Positions 50,580-60,310 of a DNA stretch of 64,000 bases are shown here, one piece after another. The stretch lies in contig JALNYK010000014.1 of the NCBI GenBank assembly GCA_023229845.1, positions 1-64,000 on the forward strand. Direction: 5' to 3'. Each line of letters starts with the position of its first letter. Position 1 is the stretch's first letter. The notes beneath the pieces were generated by a model, which searched no databases, was not told the origin of the DNA, and saw only the letters and a program-made list of their open reading frames with translations. The stretch comes from Gallionella sp. GTDB taxonomy: Bacteria > Pseudomonadota > Gammaproteobacteria > Burkholderiales > Gallionellaceae. Made by a program: the position numbers and the translations under genes.

Positions 50580-50765
50580 ATGCCCTACGTCAACATCCGC
50601 ATCGCCGGCACATTGAGCCGCGAACAGAAGGCGAAAATCGCCGAAGAGATCACCGATACGCTGGAGCGCATCGCGCTGAAACCGAAGAGCTACACCTATA
50701 TCGCCTTCGACGAGCTGCCCGACGAAAACTGGGCCATCGCCGGAAAGTTGCTCGACGAGCAATAG
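50580..50765 (+). CDS. 4-oxalocrotonate tautomerase family protein
   Basis: 61 residues with the family start MPYVNIRIAGTLSREQK: Pro after the cleaved Met is the catalytic base. The size fits the hexameric small tautomerases. CTAACTGGAGACCAAC precedes it. No degradative operon is nearby, so the role is unclear. It stands between rsmE and argA, all on the plus strand. Confidence 0.9.
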   Translation: MPYVNIRIAGTLSREQKAKIAEEITDTLERIALKPKSYTYIAFDELPDENWAIAGKLLDEQ

Positions 50766-50803
50766 CGCGGCATGATTCGCACATTCCAACAGGGAGACCA
50801 CTG

Positions 50804-52126
50804 ATGCCCGCCACCACTAGCCCCGCCGATTTCGTCGCCTGGTTCCGTTCCGTCGCGCCCTACATCAACGCGTTCCGCGGCAAGACTTTCGTCATTGCGT
50901 TCGGCGGCGAAGTGGTCGCCGACGGCAAGTTTGTCGAACTGACTCACGACTTCAACCTGCTCGCCGCGCTGGGCATCCGGCTGGTGCTGGTGCACGGCGC
51001 GCGGCCGCAGATCGAGCAACATCTGGCGAAGAACAATCTGGACGATACCTACCATCTGGGTATCCGGATGACCGATGCCGAAACGATGCAATGCGTCAAA
51101 GAAGCGGTCGGTCGCGTGCGCGTCGAGATCGAGGCGCTGCTTTCGATGGGGCTGGCGAATTCGCCGATGGCCAACGCCGACATCCGCGTCGCCGGCGGCA
51201 ACTTCATCACCGCGCAACCGATAGGCGTGATCAACGGCATGGACCTGCAGCACACCGGCAGCGTGCGCAAGGTGGATGTCGCAGCACTCAACGACCGCAT
51301 GGAGTTCGGCGAGGTCGTACTGCTATCGCCGCTCGGCTATTCGCCCACTGGCGAGGTGTTCAACCTGACGCTGGAGGATGTCGCCACCGCGACCGCGATC
51401 GCACTGGACGCCGATAAACTGGTATTCCTGATGGATACCGACGGCGTGACGGGCAAGAAAGGCGAGTTGCTGAAGGAACTCACCGTCGCTCAGGCGCAGG
51501 AAGCGCTGACCGGCAAGCGCAAATTATCCGACGACGTCAGCCTGTTCCTGCCCTGCGCAATCCGCGCCTGCGAGGCCGGCGTGGCGCGCACCCATCTGAT
51601 CAGCCGCCACACCTACGGCGCGGTGCTGCAGGAGTTGTTCAGCGACGAGGGCATAGGCACGATGGTGGTGGAAAGCACGCTCAACACCTTGCGCGAGGCA
51701 ACCATTGATGACATCGGCGGCATCATCGAACTGCTGCGACCGCTGGAAGAAAGCGGCATCCTAGTGCGGCGCTCGCGCGAGTTGCTGGAGCGCGAGATCG
51801 ACCGCTTCACGGTGCTGGAACACGACCACCGCATCATCGGCTGCGCCGCGCTGTACCCGTTCCCGGACGAAGCCGCTGCGGAGCTGGCTTGCCTGGCCGT
51901 GGATACGCAATGCCGCGACCGCGGCTACGGCGAGGCGCTCCTCAATCACATGATCTCGGTCGCGAAGATGCAGGAACTGAAGAAGCTGTTCGTGCTGACC
52001 ACGCGCACCGCGCACTGGTTCATCGAGCGGGGATTCAAGGAAAGCGATGTCGCCGAACTCCCCGCGCAGAAGAAGTCGCTGTACAACTACCAGCGCAAGT
52101 CCAAGGTGTTCGTGCGCAAGATCTGA
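50804..52126 (+). CDS. argA: Amino-acid N-acetyltransferase (N-acetylglutamate synthase)
   Basis: First step of arginine synthesis: acetylates glutamate. 440 residues from ATG at 50804 (AGGGAGACCACTG before it). An amino-acid-kinase domain (about 20-280) is followed by a GNAT domain (about 295-440; DTQCRDRGYGEALLNHM as acetyl-CoA loop). Arginine feedback is expected in this class. It converges on the surface-polysaccharide locus, with stops 7 bases apart. Confidence 0.95.
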   Translation: MPATTSPADFVAWFRSVAPYINAFRGKTFVIAFGGEVVADGKFVELTHDFNLLAALGIRLVLVHGARPQIEQHLAKNNLDDTYHLGIRMTDAETMQCVKEAVGRVRVEIEALLSMGLANSPMANADIRVAGGNFITAQPIGVINGMDLQHTGSVRKVDVAALNDRMEFGEVVLLSPLGYSPTGEVFNLTLEDVATATAIALDADKLVFLMDTDGVTGKKGELLKELTVAQAQEALTGKRKLSDDVSLFLPCAIRACEAGVARTHLISRHTYGAVLQELFSDEGIGTMVVESTLNTLREATIDDIGGIIELLRPLEESGILVRRSRELLEREIDRFTVLEHDHRIIGCAALYPFPDEAAAELACLAVDTQCRDRGYGEALLNHMISVAKMQELKKLFVLTTRTAHWFIERGFKESDVAELPAQKKSLYNYQRKSKVFVRKI

Positions 52127-52133
52127 GCGCGGC

Positions 52134-53093
52134 TCAGCGCTGGTCCCGATACCATTCTGCAGTGGCGCGCAGCCCCTGCTCCAGCGTATACGGCGGCACC
52201 CAGCCCAGTTCGCGACGAATCTTCTCGTCGTTGATGCGCAACGAGCCGAACAGGCGATCGACCTGGGCCGAGCGTCCCAGCAGCGCAGCTGCGGCACGCA
52301 TTAACACCGGCGGAAAATAGAACGAGCGGCTGCGGCATCCCAAGGCCCCGGCAATCTTCTCGACCAGCGCCGCCGTCGAGACCGGCGCGCCGTCGCTGAC
52401 CAGATAAGTCTGCCCGGCAGCAGCCGGATGAGTGGCGCAGGCGATCAATGCATCCACCAGATTGCCCACATACACCAGACTGCGCGCATTGTCGGCGCCG
52501 GCCAGCGGAAGCGGAACCCCCTTGCTCACCGCCGCCAGCAGACTGATGAAATTCCCCTTTACCCCCGGCCCGTAAACCAGCGGCGGGCGCACGATGACCA
52601 CCTCCAAGCCAGTCTCCTGCGCGACGCGCTGCAAGGCCTGCTCGGCCTCCCACTTCGAAACACCGTAAGGATCTTGTGGCGATGGCGCATCCTGCTCGGT
52701 GTAGCTCTGCTGCCCCACAGTTTCTTCGCCGTTCACCTTGATCGAGCTGACGTATACCAGCCGCATCACCCCCGCGCGCACTGCCTGCCGCGCCAGATTC
52801 TCCGTGCCCAGCACGTTGACCTTGCGGAACTCCGCCAGCGGATCGGTCGAGGTGTCTTTCATCACATGCACGCGGGCGGCGAGATGGATCACGACCTCGA
52901 CTTCCTGCAACGCGGCCGACCAGTCGGTGTGCTCATCGAGCGCGGGCACGATAGCCTGCTCGTTCCCGGTGAAATCCGGATGCGGCTTGCGCAATGCCGC
53001 CCTGACTTGGAAACCATGCCGATGCCGATGCAATTCGGCGCACAACGCCTGACCAACGAAGCCGCTGGCACCGGTGACGAGAACAGTTTTCAT
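52134..53093 (-). CDS. NAD-dependent sugar-nucleotide epimerase/reductase
   Basis: 319 residues, extended SDR: VTGASGFVGQALCAEL at 5-20, VSSIKVNGE, catalytic YGVSKWEAE (Tyr, Lys). C-terminal DGAPVSTAALVEKIAGALG recalls WbpV/UDP-glucose 4-epimerase-like proteins of O-antigen loci. It acts on a nucleotide sugar, precise substrate unknown. Last gene of the minus-strand polysaccharide set; overlaps the start of the glycosyltransferase before it by 4 bases. Confidence 0.85.
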   Translation of the reverse strand: MKTVLVTGASGFVGQALCAELHRHRHGFQVRAALRKPHPDFTGNEQAIVPALDEHTDWSAALQEVEVVIHLAARVHVMKDTSTDPLAEFRKVNVLGTENLARQAVRAGVMRLVYVSSIKVNGEETVGQQSYTEQDAPSPQDPYGVSKWEAEQALQRVAQETGLEVVIVRPPLVYGPGVKGNFISLLAAVSKGVPLPLAGADNARSLVYVGNLVDALIACATHPAAAGQTYLVSDGAPVSTAALVEKIAGALGCRSRSFYFPPVLMRAAAALLGRSAQVDRLFGSLRINDEKIRRELGWVPPYTLEQGLRATAEWYRDQR

Positions 53094-53935
53094 AACACGC
53101 GCTCCAGCAATCTGATCGGAAGTTTCAAGACCAGGAAAAACAGGTTGGTGTACAGCCCGTTCTCGTTGCAGGCTCGCACGATCTCGCGATTGAGTATCCA
53201 GCGCGACCCAAGTCCGCGGCTGCTTAGTCCACCGGAGCGCATCTTGACGGTGGTTTGATCAATGAATTCCCAGCTGATGCACTGCTTTAGCAGCAGACGA
53301 ACCATCATTTCGAAATCGGCTGCGATCCGGTAGTCGATGCGGTATGGCCCGGCTTTTTCGTAGCAGGATTTTTTGCAATAGAACGTCGGGTGCGGCGGCA
53401 TCACGCCTATGCGCAGCATAAAGGCGCTATAGCTGGAGATGCGGTATTTGCGCAATATCCGTTGCATATCGGCGGGATCGACGATATCCAGGCAGGAGAA
53501 AACCGCATCGGCATGACTCGATTCCAGAGTGCTTGCGATCTTTTCCAGCACGGCCGGACCGGCGAAATAATCGTCGGCGTTCAACATGCCGATGTATTGC
53601 CCGCGAGCCAGTGCGATGCCTTTGTTCATTGCATCGTAGATGCCGGCATCCTTTTCGCTCACCCAATAATCGATGTGCTGGTCGTATTTGTGCAGTATTT
53701 CCAGCGTACCGTCGGTGGAGCCGCCGTCGATGACGAGGTGTTCGATATTCCGGTAGCTCTGCCCGATGACGCTGTTTATCGTGTGTTCCAGCGTCGCCGC
53801 ACCGTTGAATACCACGGTGATTACGGTCAGCAAGGGGGACGCCAGCGGCGGTTGCCGATGCCGGACGCCTCCCTCTTGTTTCGGATTCGGCATCGGTGCG
53901 GAAAGTGGGGTGGTCAAGTCAGCCGGCCCGGACAT
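53090..53935 (-). CDS. Glycosyltransferase family 2
   Basis: 281 residues, GT-A fold: SPLLTVITVVFNGAATLEHT, LVIDGGSTDGTLEIL, SEKDAGIYDAMNKGIALA and NADDYF (DxD-like). A 34-residue polar N-terminal stretch precedes. No membrane helix, so a cytoplasmic enzyme adding a sugar to the lipid-linked chain. Donor and acceptor unknown. Confidence 0.9.
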   Translation of the reverse strand: MSGPADLTTPLSAPMPNPKQEGGVRHRQPPLASPLLTVITVVFNGAATLEHTINSVIGQSYRNIEHLVIDGGSTDGTLEILHKYDQHIDYWVSEKDAGIYDAMNKGIALARGQYIGMLNADDYFAGPAVLEKIASTLESSHADAVFSCLDIVDPADMQRILRKYRISSYSAFMLRIGVMPPHPTFYCKKSCYEKAGPYRIDYRIAADFEMMVRLLLKQCISWEFIDQTTVKMRSGGLSSRGLGSRWILNREIVRACNENGLYTNLFFLVLKLPIRLLERVL

Positions 53936-53938
53936 CGC

Positions 53939-54916
53939 TCAAATACGAAAGGGAATGCTTTTTTCCCCGTCTATCCATTGATGTTTGAGCGTCGCCAGCC
54001 TGCCGATCCAGCCGGACCGGCGCGGCAGGCAGGGAATCTCGATTCCCGCTTGCCGCAAGATGGAGATCATCTTACCTAGCGTCACGATGAAGGAGTCATA
54101 CAGCCGATCTGCGGCCGCACCGACGCGATAGCCCGAGTACAACAGCAACTCTTGGCGCGAGAGTATGCGGAACCCGTGGAAATGATAGAACACAGGGGCA
54201 ACCACACCTTGTCCGAGACGGCTGTAATAGGCCACGTTCCACGGGGCGAGCGTCTTGTCTTTCTGCGCCAGGATATGCACTTCAGCGGCGAACAATTCGG
54301 GCCAGACGTCCAGGTATTTCTGGTCGCCGAACTTACCATCCTCCACTCGCGCATAACACCATTCCAGACAGCGCTCCTGCCACCAGTGCATCACCTTCTC
54401 AGCTTGCGGCGTGCGGCGGAATGTCATGAACTGCACGCAGAACCTGCCGCCGCGTTTGGCGCGCCCGAACCGCTCATAGCGTGGATCGTAAGCATGTTCG
54501 GTGATTTGCACATGTTTTTCGGAGCGGCTGAATTCATCCAGCAAGATTCGCGGGGAGGCGAAAAAATACAGATCGGCATCCAGATAGGTGACGCGCTCTA
54601 CTGCAGCATCGCGCTCGAACACGAATTGCGGAGTGAACGGGGTCAGCGTCCAGCAGTATTCGCCGCGGCTGCGTGTCGGCTTGACCGCCAGCAAGCGCGC
54701 ATCCTCCGCTTCGCGCAAGGGAATCAACGTAACGTGCGGCAAGGAAAGTTGATGCAAATTCCGCTCGGCCAGCTCGTCCATGCAGAGTATCCACAGGTGA
54801 AACGGCTGGCCGTGCTCGATCAGCGATGCATGCAGGCAAAGTCCGATCGGCAGGAAGTTATTGTCGAACAGGGTGACGAAATGCTCAACCTTGCCGTCGG
54901 CTTCACTGGAAGGCAT
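53939..54916 (-). CDS. Glycosyltransferase, GT8-like
   Basis: 325 residues. The N-terminal FVTLFDNNFLPIGLCLHASL and VERVTYLDADLYFFASP (DxD) match the GT8/GT-A group. Later segments FMTFRRTPQAEKVMHWW and GDQKYLDVWPELF are typical of retaining transferases with a long C-terminal helical part. The start overlaps the end of the aminotransferase gene by 14 bases. It probably acts in surface-polysaccharide assembly. Confidence 0.8.
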   Translation of the reverse strand: MPSSEADGKVEHFVTLFDNNFLPIGLCLHASLIEHGQPFHLWILCMDELAERNLHQLSLPHVTLIPLREAEDARLLAVKPTRSRGEYCWTLTPFTPQFVFERDAAVERVTYLDADLYFFASPRILLDEFSRSEKHVQITEHAYDPRYERFGRAKRGGRFCVQFMTFRRTPQAEKVMHWWQERCLEWCYARVEDGKFGDQKYLDVWPELFAAEVHILAQKDKTLAPWNVAYYSRLGQGVVAPVFYHFHGFRILSRQELLLYSGYRVGAAADRLYDSFIVTLGKMISILRQAGIEIPCLPRRSGWIGRLATLKHQWIDGEKSIPFRI

Positions 54917-56000
54917 TGATCTCCTCGATCACGGCATTCACGTCAGCATCACTCATCTGCGGGTGGCACGGAATGGAAAGACAGACTGCGGCATGCCGCT
55001 CGGCAGCAGCAAGACCATTCGGGTCGCATCTCAAGTCCTTGCATGGGGGCTGACGATGCACCGGCACGGGGTAATGAACATAAGTTTCCACTCCGCGGGA
55101 TTTCAGGTGTTGTGCCAGACGATCGCGCTCGGGGCTGGTCAGCACGAACAAGTGATAGACATGACTCTCGGGCTGAAGCGGCGCTGCCAGCATCCTGACG
55201 CCAGGATTGACGATATGTTCGCGGTAGGCGGTTGCGATTGCGCGGCGGCGCGCAGTGTACACATCCAGATAATTGAGCCGGACCTGGAGCAGCGCTGCCT
55301 GCAATTCGTCCAGACGGCTATTGAGACCGAGTTCGGTATGGTGATAGCGCACACTTTGCCCGTAATTGCGCAATACGGCAGCACGTTGCGCCAAGGTTTC
55401 ACTGTTGCACACCAGCGCACCCGCGTCGCCCAGCGCACCGAGATTCTTGGTGGGATAAAAGCTGTATGCGCCGAACAGACCAAAACCACCGGCGGTTTTG
55501 CCATTCCATTGTGCAAGATGAGACTGTGCGCAATCTTCCAGCAAGGCGATGCCATGACGATCGCACAGTGCAGCCCAGCGCTCCATGTCGCGGATCTGCC
55601 CATACAAATGGACCAGCAACATCGCCCTAGTGCGCGGGCCGATGCAACGCTCGACACTCGCCGGATCAAGCAGGGCGGTCTCCGGATCGATGTCTGCCAA
55701 TACCGGAGTCGCTCCGGCACGGATGATGGCCAACACCGTGGCAAATGCCGTCATTGGCGTAGTGATGACCTCATCTCCCTCGCCGATGTCCAGTGCGCGC
55801 AAGCCAATCTCGATGGCGTCCATGCCGTTGCCCACACCGACAGCTGATGCAATGCCGCAACGCTCTGCCCACATTTTCTCGAACGCTTTTACTTCGTTAC
55901 CCAGTACATACCAGCCGGAATGCAATACCCTGCCGACGGCCGCCAGTTCGGCGGTCCGCAGCTCCTCCGGCTCGGCCTTAAAGTCGTTCATCAGAATCAT
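54903..56000 (-). CDS. DegT/DnrJ/EryC1 sugar aminotransferase
   Basis: 365 residues from ATG at 56000 within the ATGA stop of the preceding methyltransferase gene. PLP lysine in YSFYPTKNLGALGDAGALV (family SFxxxKxLG). GNGMDAIEIGLRALDIGEGDEVITTPMTAFAT and VHLYGQIRDM are also family text. It aminates a keto-sugar nucleotide (3- or 4-keto). It points to an amino-sugar in the polymer. Confidence 0.92.
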   Translation of the reverse strand: MILMNDFKAEPEELRTAELAAVGRVLHSGWYVLGNEVKAFEKMWAERCGIASAVGVGNGMDAIEIGLRALDIGEGDEVITTPMTAFATVLAIIRAGATPVLADIDPETALLDPASVERCIGPRTRAMLLVHLYGQIRDMERWAALCDRHGIALLEDCAQSHLAQWNGKTAGGFGLFGAYSFYPTKNLGALGDAGALVCNSETLAQRAAVLRNYGQSVRYHHTELGLNSRLDELQAALLQVRLNYLDVYTARRRAIATAYREHIVNPGVRMLAAPLQPESHVYHLFVLTSPERDRLAQHLKSRGVETYVHYPVPVHRQPPCKDLRCDPNGLAAAERHAAVCLSIPCHPQMSDADVNAVIEEINAFQ

Positions 56001-56938
56001 ATAGTCCCCACGGAAGCGGTTCCGTCCCGATCTCCGCCGGCCTTCTGCAAGACCACCATGTGAGTCTGGCCAGAACACTCCGAAACATTACGCAACAGGT
56101 ACAGAAGCGGCAATAACCATAACACCGCAATCTTCTGCATGAACTTAACCGCGCCCCATATCTGGCTTTGCGCTATCTGCGCGAACAGCAGGGCGCGCAG
56201 ATATTCATAATTCATTGGCTCAGTCTCGTAATGAACCATTTTCAGATCATAGGCCTCGGCCAGATACTCGAACGGCTCATTGGACCAGCAGGTATTGTGA
56301 TGTGGCGGCATATCCAGAAAGACCACGTCTATGTGCTTCATGTATCCATTCGGGTTCGGCACCGCCAATACCAGATGCCCGCCCGGATTTAATCTGGCAA
56401 GCACATCAGCAATGAATACGCCCGGAGCATCCAGATGCTCAAGCACCTGGAACATGAATATCATGTCGAACGTATCCGACATTTTTGCAAGGCTCTGGTT
56501 CGTTACATTCAGGCCCTTGCTCCTGGCTGTTGCAATTGCATGCTCGTTAATATCCACGCCGACGACTTTATCTGCGCATCCGGTCAGCCGATGGAGAAAC
56601 TCACCGGCGCCGCAGCCCACTTCCAGCACACTTTGGGGATTGTGTTCTCTCACCAGACCGATAGCCTGGTCGAACTCCCATTTGTTTTTTGGGTAATACC
56701 AATCGAACTTCGATAGCTTGCTATATAGAGTATGGTCGCCGATTATCTTTGGGCTGAAATAAGCAAGACCGCATTTAACACATAGCAATTTACGGAGATC
56801 CCCAGCCTTCTCGGCCGGCAGGAATGGGTCGAATCCCACTTTCCGTTTCCAGATCGCGGCCAACTCATGCATCCCGAATTTTCTTGTTACGGCTGCCCTG
56901 TGGTCCCCACATAGCGGACACTTTGCCTCATCACTCAC
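55997..56938 (-). CDS. SAM methyltransferase with N-terminal zinc motif
   Basis: 313 residues. N-terminal CPLCGDHRA and, about 40 residues on, LLCVKCGLAYFSP form a CxxC zinc site as in several sugar C-methyltransferases and O-antigen methyltransferases. SAM core SVLEVGCGAGEFLHRLT, FMFQVLEHLDAPGVF. A hydrophobic tail (IAVLWLLPLLYLLRN) may touch the membrane. Its start directly abuts the stop of the epimerase gene. Confidence 0.85.
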   Translation of the reverse strand: MSDEAKCPLCGDHRAAVTRKFGMHELAAIWKRKVGFDPFLPAEKAGDLRKLLCVKCGLAYFSPKIIGDHTLYSKLSKFDWYYPKNKWEFDQAIGLVREHNPQSVLEVGCGAGEFLHRLTGCADKVVGVDINEHAIATARSKGLNVTNQSLAKMSDTFDMIFMFQVLEHLDAPGVFIADVLARLNPGGHLVLAVPNPNGYMKHIDVVFLDMPPHHNTCWSNEPFEYLAEAYDLKMVHYETEPMNYEYLRALLFAQIAQSQIWGAVKFMQKIAVLWLLPLLYLLRNVSECSGQTHMVVLQKAGGDRDGTASVGTI

Positions 56939-57943
56939 TCAAGACCCCCAATAATACGCAGAATTGTTTTCATAAAAATCCAGGCTGGCCGCCAACCCTT
57001 GTTTCAAGCCGATCTTAGGCTGCCACCCCAGAGCCGCCTGAAACTTGTCGTAATTGCTGTAGTAATCGCCGATATCGATAGCCTTGCGCTCCGGCGGGAA
57101 GGGCACGATCTCATAGCTTGACCCCGGACTTAGCTCACAAAGCATCTGAGCCAGCTGATTCAAGCTCACCACCTCCCGGCTGCCCAAGTTAAATACCTGC
57201 CCATCTGCCTTTTCATCAAGCGCGGCCATCAAGAGCGCCTCAACCACATCGTCTACATAGTTGAAATCGCGCAACTGCAAACCATCGCCGAACACCAGGA
57301 TAGGCTTACCCTCGATGATATTTCTGACCCATATTCCCAGAAATGTCTGCCGTGCGTCCTTCACCCGCATGCCCGGTCCATAGGTATTGGTCAGCCGCAG
57401 TGCGCACGCCCGGATGCCATACACATTGTTGTACAGCAAGTGATACCACTCACCGGCCAGCTTGTTGATGCCATTCACATCTACAGGCCTGATCGGATGT
57501 GACTCATCGACTGGCAGATATTCCGGCTTGCCATATAACTGGCGGGTGCTGGCAAACACGATCTTGATTTTCTGATTGTGTTGTCGACACGCCTCCAGAA
57601 TGGACAATTGCGCCGCCGCATTGATATCAAGATCGGCTTGCGGATTATTCATCGAATCCAGATGACTGGTTTGCCCCGCGAGATTGAACAGGTAATCCTT
57701 GCCCTGCACCAGATAAGCCATCGCAAACGGATCCCGCACATCGCTGATATTCAGCGTCACGCTATCCTTGATGTCTTCTATGTTGCGAAGATTGCCCCCG
57801 TAAAGCGGGATCAAACTATCCACCAAAGTCACCTTTGCCCCCAGCATCACCAGGCACCGTGCCAGATTGGAGCCAATAAATCCGACTCCGCCGGTGATCA
57901 ACACCTCTTTGCCATGCAAGTTTTTATAGTCAACCATGCGCAT
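56939..57943 (-). CDS. NAD-dependent epimerase/dehydratase, catalytic Tyr replaced
   Basis: 334 residues, extended SDR: VLITGGVGFIGSNLARCL at 14-31, LAGQTSHLDSM and FASTRQLYGKPEYLPVDESH. The YxxxK position reads NGINK (VDVNGINKLAGEWYH): Asn instead of Tyr at K-4. RLTNTYGPGMRVKDARQTF follows. Such text occurs in a distinct nucleotide-sugar epimerase group, so the loss may be a feature of the subfamily. Start at 57943 or 57937; both overlap the preceding gene. Confidence 0.85.
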   Translation of the reverse strand: MRMVDYKNLHGKEVLITGGVGFIGSNLARCLVMLGAKVTLVDSLIPLYGGNLRNIEDIKDSVTLNISDVRDPFAMAYLVQGKDYLFNLAGQTSHLDSMNNPQADLDINAAAQLSILEACRQHNQKIKIVFASTRQLYGKPEYLPVDESHPIRPVDVNGINKLAGEWYHLLYNNVYGIRACALRLTNTYGPGMRVKDARQTFLGIWVRNIIEGKPILVFGDGLQLRDFNYVDDVVEALLMAALDEKADGQVFNLGSREVVSLNQLAQMLCELSPGSSYEIVPFPPERKAIDIGDYYSNYDKFQAALGWQPKIGLKQGLAASLDFYENNSAYYWGS

Positions 57944-58658
57944 TCTTTCTGGCCAGCACTACCTGATCCAGATACAAGTCCGGGTTGGCCGGCAGCACTT
58001 TATATAATATCGCGCCCAGGATATTGAACGGCGCCATCACAATCGCGCAGATCAACAGGTTGGCCGGCGACCATCGAGTCCACAACACCTTGAACAAATA
58101 CGCGTTGACCAGCTGGAACAACACTCGCACATCAGCATTGATTTTTTGCTGCTCCAATATTTCGAAGCCGTTCTTCTCCAACAGGCTTTTCAGTCCGAAT
58201 GAGGAGTAGCGTGCATAATCCCACGGCTGCTCATGCTCATCCCAAACAAAGGGAACCGTCAACAATAGCAATCCATCCGGCTTCAATACGCGATTGATCT
58301 CGCCCAGGAACTGGTCTGGTGTAAACACATGTTCCAGCACCTGATTGCACACCACCCCATCAAAACAGCGGCCATCGAACGGGAATGAATCGCCGTCGTA
58401 AAAGAAATCCGCCTGTTTGCCGGCCCGGTTCTCTGGCGTGTCTATTTCCAGGCCGACATATTCATCCGCCGGAAACATGTCGCGATACGGCTTGCGACCA
58501 CACCCCACATCCAACAAGCGGCCGCTCATATGCGGCGCCAGCTGCCCAATAGCCTTCCTCAATCCGTTACGCGAGTGATAGAACGGATTGAGCCACAGCC
58601 CCCAGAAACCGGGGGCGTACTGTTGTCTCAATACATACTGTTTGATGGTCTTTATCAT
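57930..58658 (-). CDS. Class I SAM-dependent methyltransferase
   Basis: 242 residues. SAM motif GRLLDVGCGRKPYRD, DGVVCNQVLEHVFTPDQFLGE, LLLLTVPFVWDEHEQPWDY. C-terminal hydrophobic part (LLICAIVMAPFNILGAIL) may anchor it. Overlaps the glycosyltransferase stop by 4 bases (ATGA). It probably methylates a sugar in the glycan. Confidence 0.85.
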   Translation of the reverse strand: MIKTIKQYVLRQQYAPGFWGLWLNPFYHSRNGLRKAIGQLAPHMSGRLLDVGCGRKPYRDMFPADEYVGLEIDTPENRAGKQADFFYDGDSFPFDGRCFDGVVCNQVLEHVFTPDQFLGEINRVLKPDGLLLLTVPFVWDEHEQPWDYARYSSFGLKSLLEKNGFEILEQQKINADVRVLFQLVNAYLFKVLWTRWSPANLLICAIVMAPFNILGAILYKVLPANPDLYLDQVVLARKNAHG

Positions 58659-59563
58659 TTCTCACTTTTCGAGAATGAATTCTTCAATTTGCGAAATATC
58701 CTGACTGGCAAAGAGGAACGCCAGCGTCTGTGAAATAACATAATTTGTTTCCGAGCAAATTCGTTTTCCTCAACCCTAATCGCCCTTATAGTGACAGGAA
58801 CGGTTGCCATATCGCCCGAAAAAACATCCGTAGGCGCACAATTCGTTCCACTGCCATCCACTCCGATGTTATGTACCAGAGTTTTTCCTGGATACAGAGT
58901 AAATTTGTTATGCAAGAATGCAGTTGCATGCCAACGTATCGCCCATGAATTGTTTTTGCTCTTGATCTGGTTCCTAAGCATCTGCGTAAACGGATAGGTC
59001 CCATTAGAATCGAAGGTGTGCGTCAATCCTTGCTCCTCCAACCCTTGCAACAACACCTTGCCATCCGGCTCGAACAAGCTCCACCCTCGCGCCCAAGTCG
59101 CCCATCCCCAACAGTCCGCCCCCCTAAGTAAGAAGGTCTCAGGCAATTCTGTTTCTACAGGGTAAACATAACCCGAAATGCTAATGAGGCGCTCGTCGTT
59201 CTCATAGAACCGCAGACCATCATTCATGAACTGCAAAAAATGACGGGAAGTCACGATATCGTCTTCCAGCACGATAACTTGCCCATATTGCCGACATACT
59301 TGTGTCACACCGTCGATGATCGACTCTGCCAATCCATAATTCCGATCTCTTTCAATGATCGACACAAACTTGAACCCCGAGATACTTGCCACGTATCTTC
59401 TAACCTCAGCGACCCCCTCGCTTGCTGCGGCATCCTTCGGCGCATCCGAGAATATATACAGCGGAGTTTCCGCGGCCTCAAGATTGGCCAGCAATGCTTC
59501 AACGGTCTGGCGTGTATGCCATGGCCGGTTGTACACAAATAATGCGACAGGCGCGTAACTCAC
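58655..59563 (-). CDS. Sugar transferase, GT-A fold
   Basis: 302 residues. N-terminal VALFVYNRPWHTRQTVEAL, IIERDRNYGLAESIIDGV, VIVLEDDIVTSRHFLQFM (EDD metal site) and GWATWARGW are typical for family-2-like transferases that act on surface glycans (sialyl- or GNT-like text). Coupled to the methyltransferase downstream. Confidence 0.85.
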   Translation of the reverse strand: MSYAPVALFVYNRPWHTRQTVEALLANLEAAETPLYIFSDAPKDAAASEGVAEVRRYVASISGFKFVSIIERDRNYGLAESIIDGVTQVCRQYGQVIVLEDDIVTSRHFLQFMNDGLRFYENDERLISISGYVYPVETELPETFLLRGADCWGWATWARGWSLFEPDGKVLLQGLEEQGLTHTFDSNGTYPFTQMLRNQIKSKNNSWAIRWHATAFLHNKFTLYPGKTLVHNIGVDGSGTNCAPTDVFSGDMATVPVTIRAIRVEENEFARKQIMLFHRRWRSSLPVRIFRKLKNSFSKSEK

Positions 59564-59599
59564 TTTGCCCCTCCCAAGATAACTACTGAAGACACACAG

Positions 59600-60310
59600 T
59601 CACGCATTGCGCTTAAGCGCCTCATCGGAAATGAAGAAATAGGTATTAAAAGTTTTGGCTATAGCTCGATAGCCGTATCGATTCAATATCTGAGCAGTCG
59701 GATGATTCTCAAGATTCTGGAGGGCGGTATTTAGTAACTCCACCAAGACTATGCTGGGGCGATAGCAATCCCAGTCGTTGGAAGAAATAATCTCATGATC
59801 AAACCCTTCCGCATCGATAGTCATAAAATCGATCTGCGTTCCGTTGGGCAAATGTTCGTCCAGGATCTGCTTCAGTGTCACAACCGGGATCTGACGCGTA
59901 TCGACAATACGGTACCGCCCCCCCTCTTTCCTTCTAGCTTCCTGTTCCGAAAAGGTGTTCAGCGCCGGTTCGTTGAACAAAAAATATTCCAGCACACCCT
60001 CGCTCGATCCAACACCACATTCTATGGTTATATCGTGCGACCTCATGCGCCGAAACAGTTTTTTCGTTCCCGGCAGCGCATCGACATTGATACCGCGCCA
60101 TCCGCGGCGATAGAAATAATATGTGTTCGAGAATCGCACAGGATGATGCGCCCCGATATCAACGAAGAAACCCTTAGTTACATTCAATTCCCCAAGGATC
60201 CGGGCAAGCACCATATCCTCCCCCTCTTGCGAGTAGGACATACGGCCCATCGGAATATAGTTCCGTAACCACGCCCCAAAACGGGTTACCCACGCTGGCC
60301 GATTGCTCAT
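59600..60310 (-). CDS. FkbM-family methyltransferase (first)
   Basis: 236 residues. FFVDIGAHHPVRFSNTYYF at about 48-66 and IDFMTIDAEGFDHEIISSNDW (metal/SAM acidic residues) are FkbM hallmarks. O-methylation of a sugar is likely. Its start overlaps the stop of the ABC transporter gene (ATGA). Confidence 0.88.
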   Translation of the reverse strand: MSNRPAWVTRFGAWLRNYIPMGRMSYSQEGEDMVLARILGELNVTKGFFVDIGAHHPVRFSNTYYFYRRGWRGINVDALPGTKKLFRRMRSHDITIECGVGSSEGVLEYFLFNEPALNTFSEQEARRKEGGRYRIVDTRQIPVVTLKQILDEHLPNGTQIDFMTIDAEGFDHEIISSNDWDCYRPSIVLVELLNTALQNLENHPTAQILNRYGYRAIAKTFNTYFFISDEALKRNA

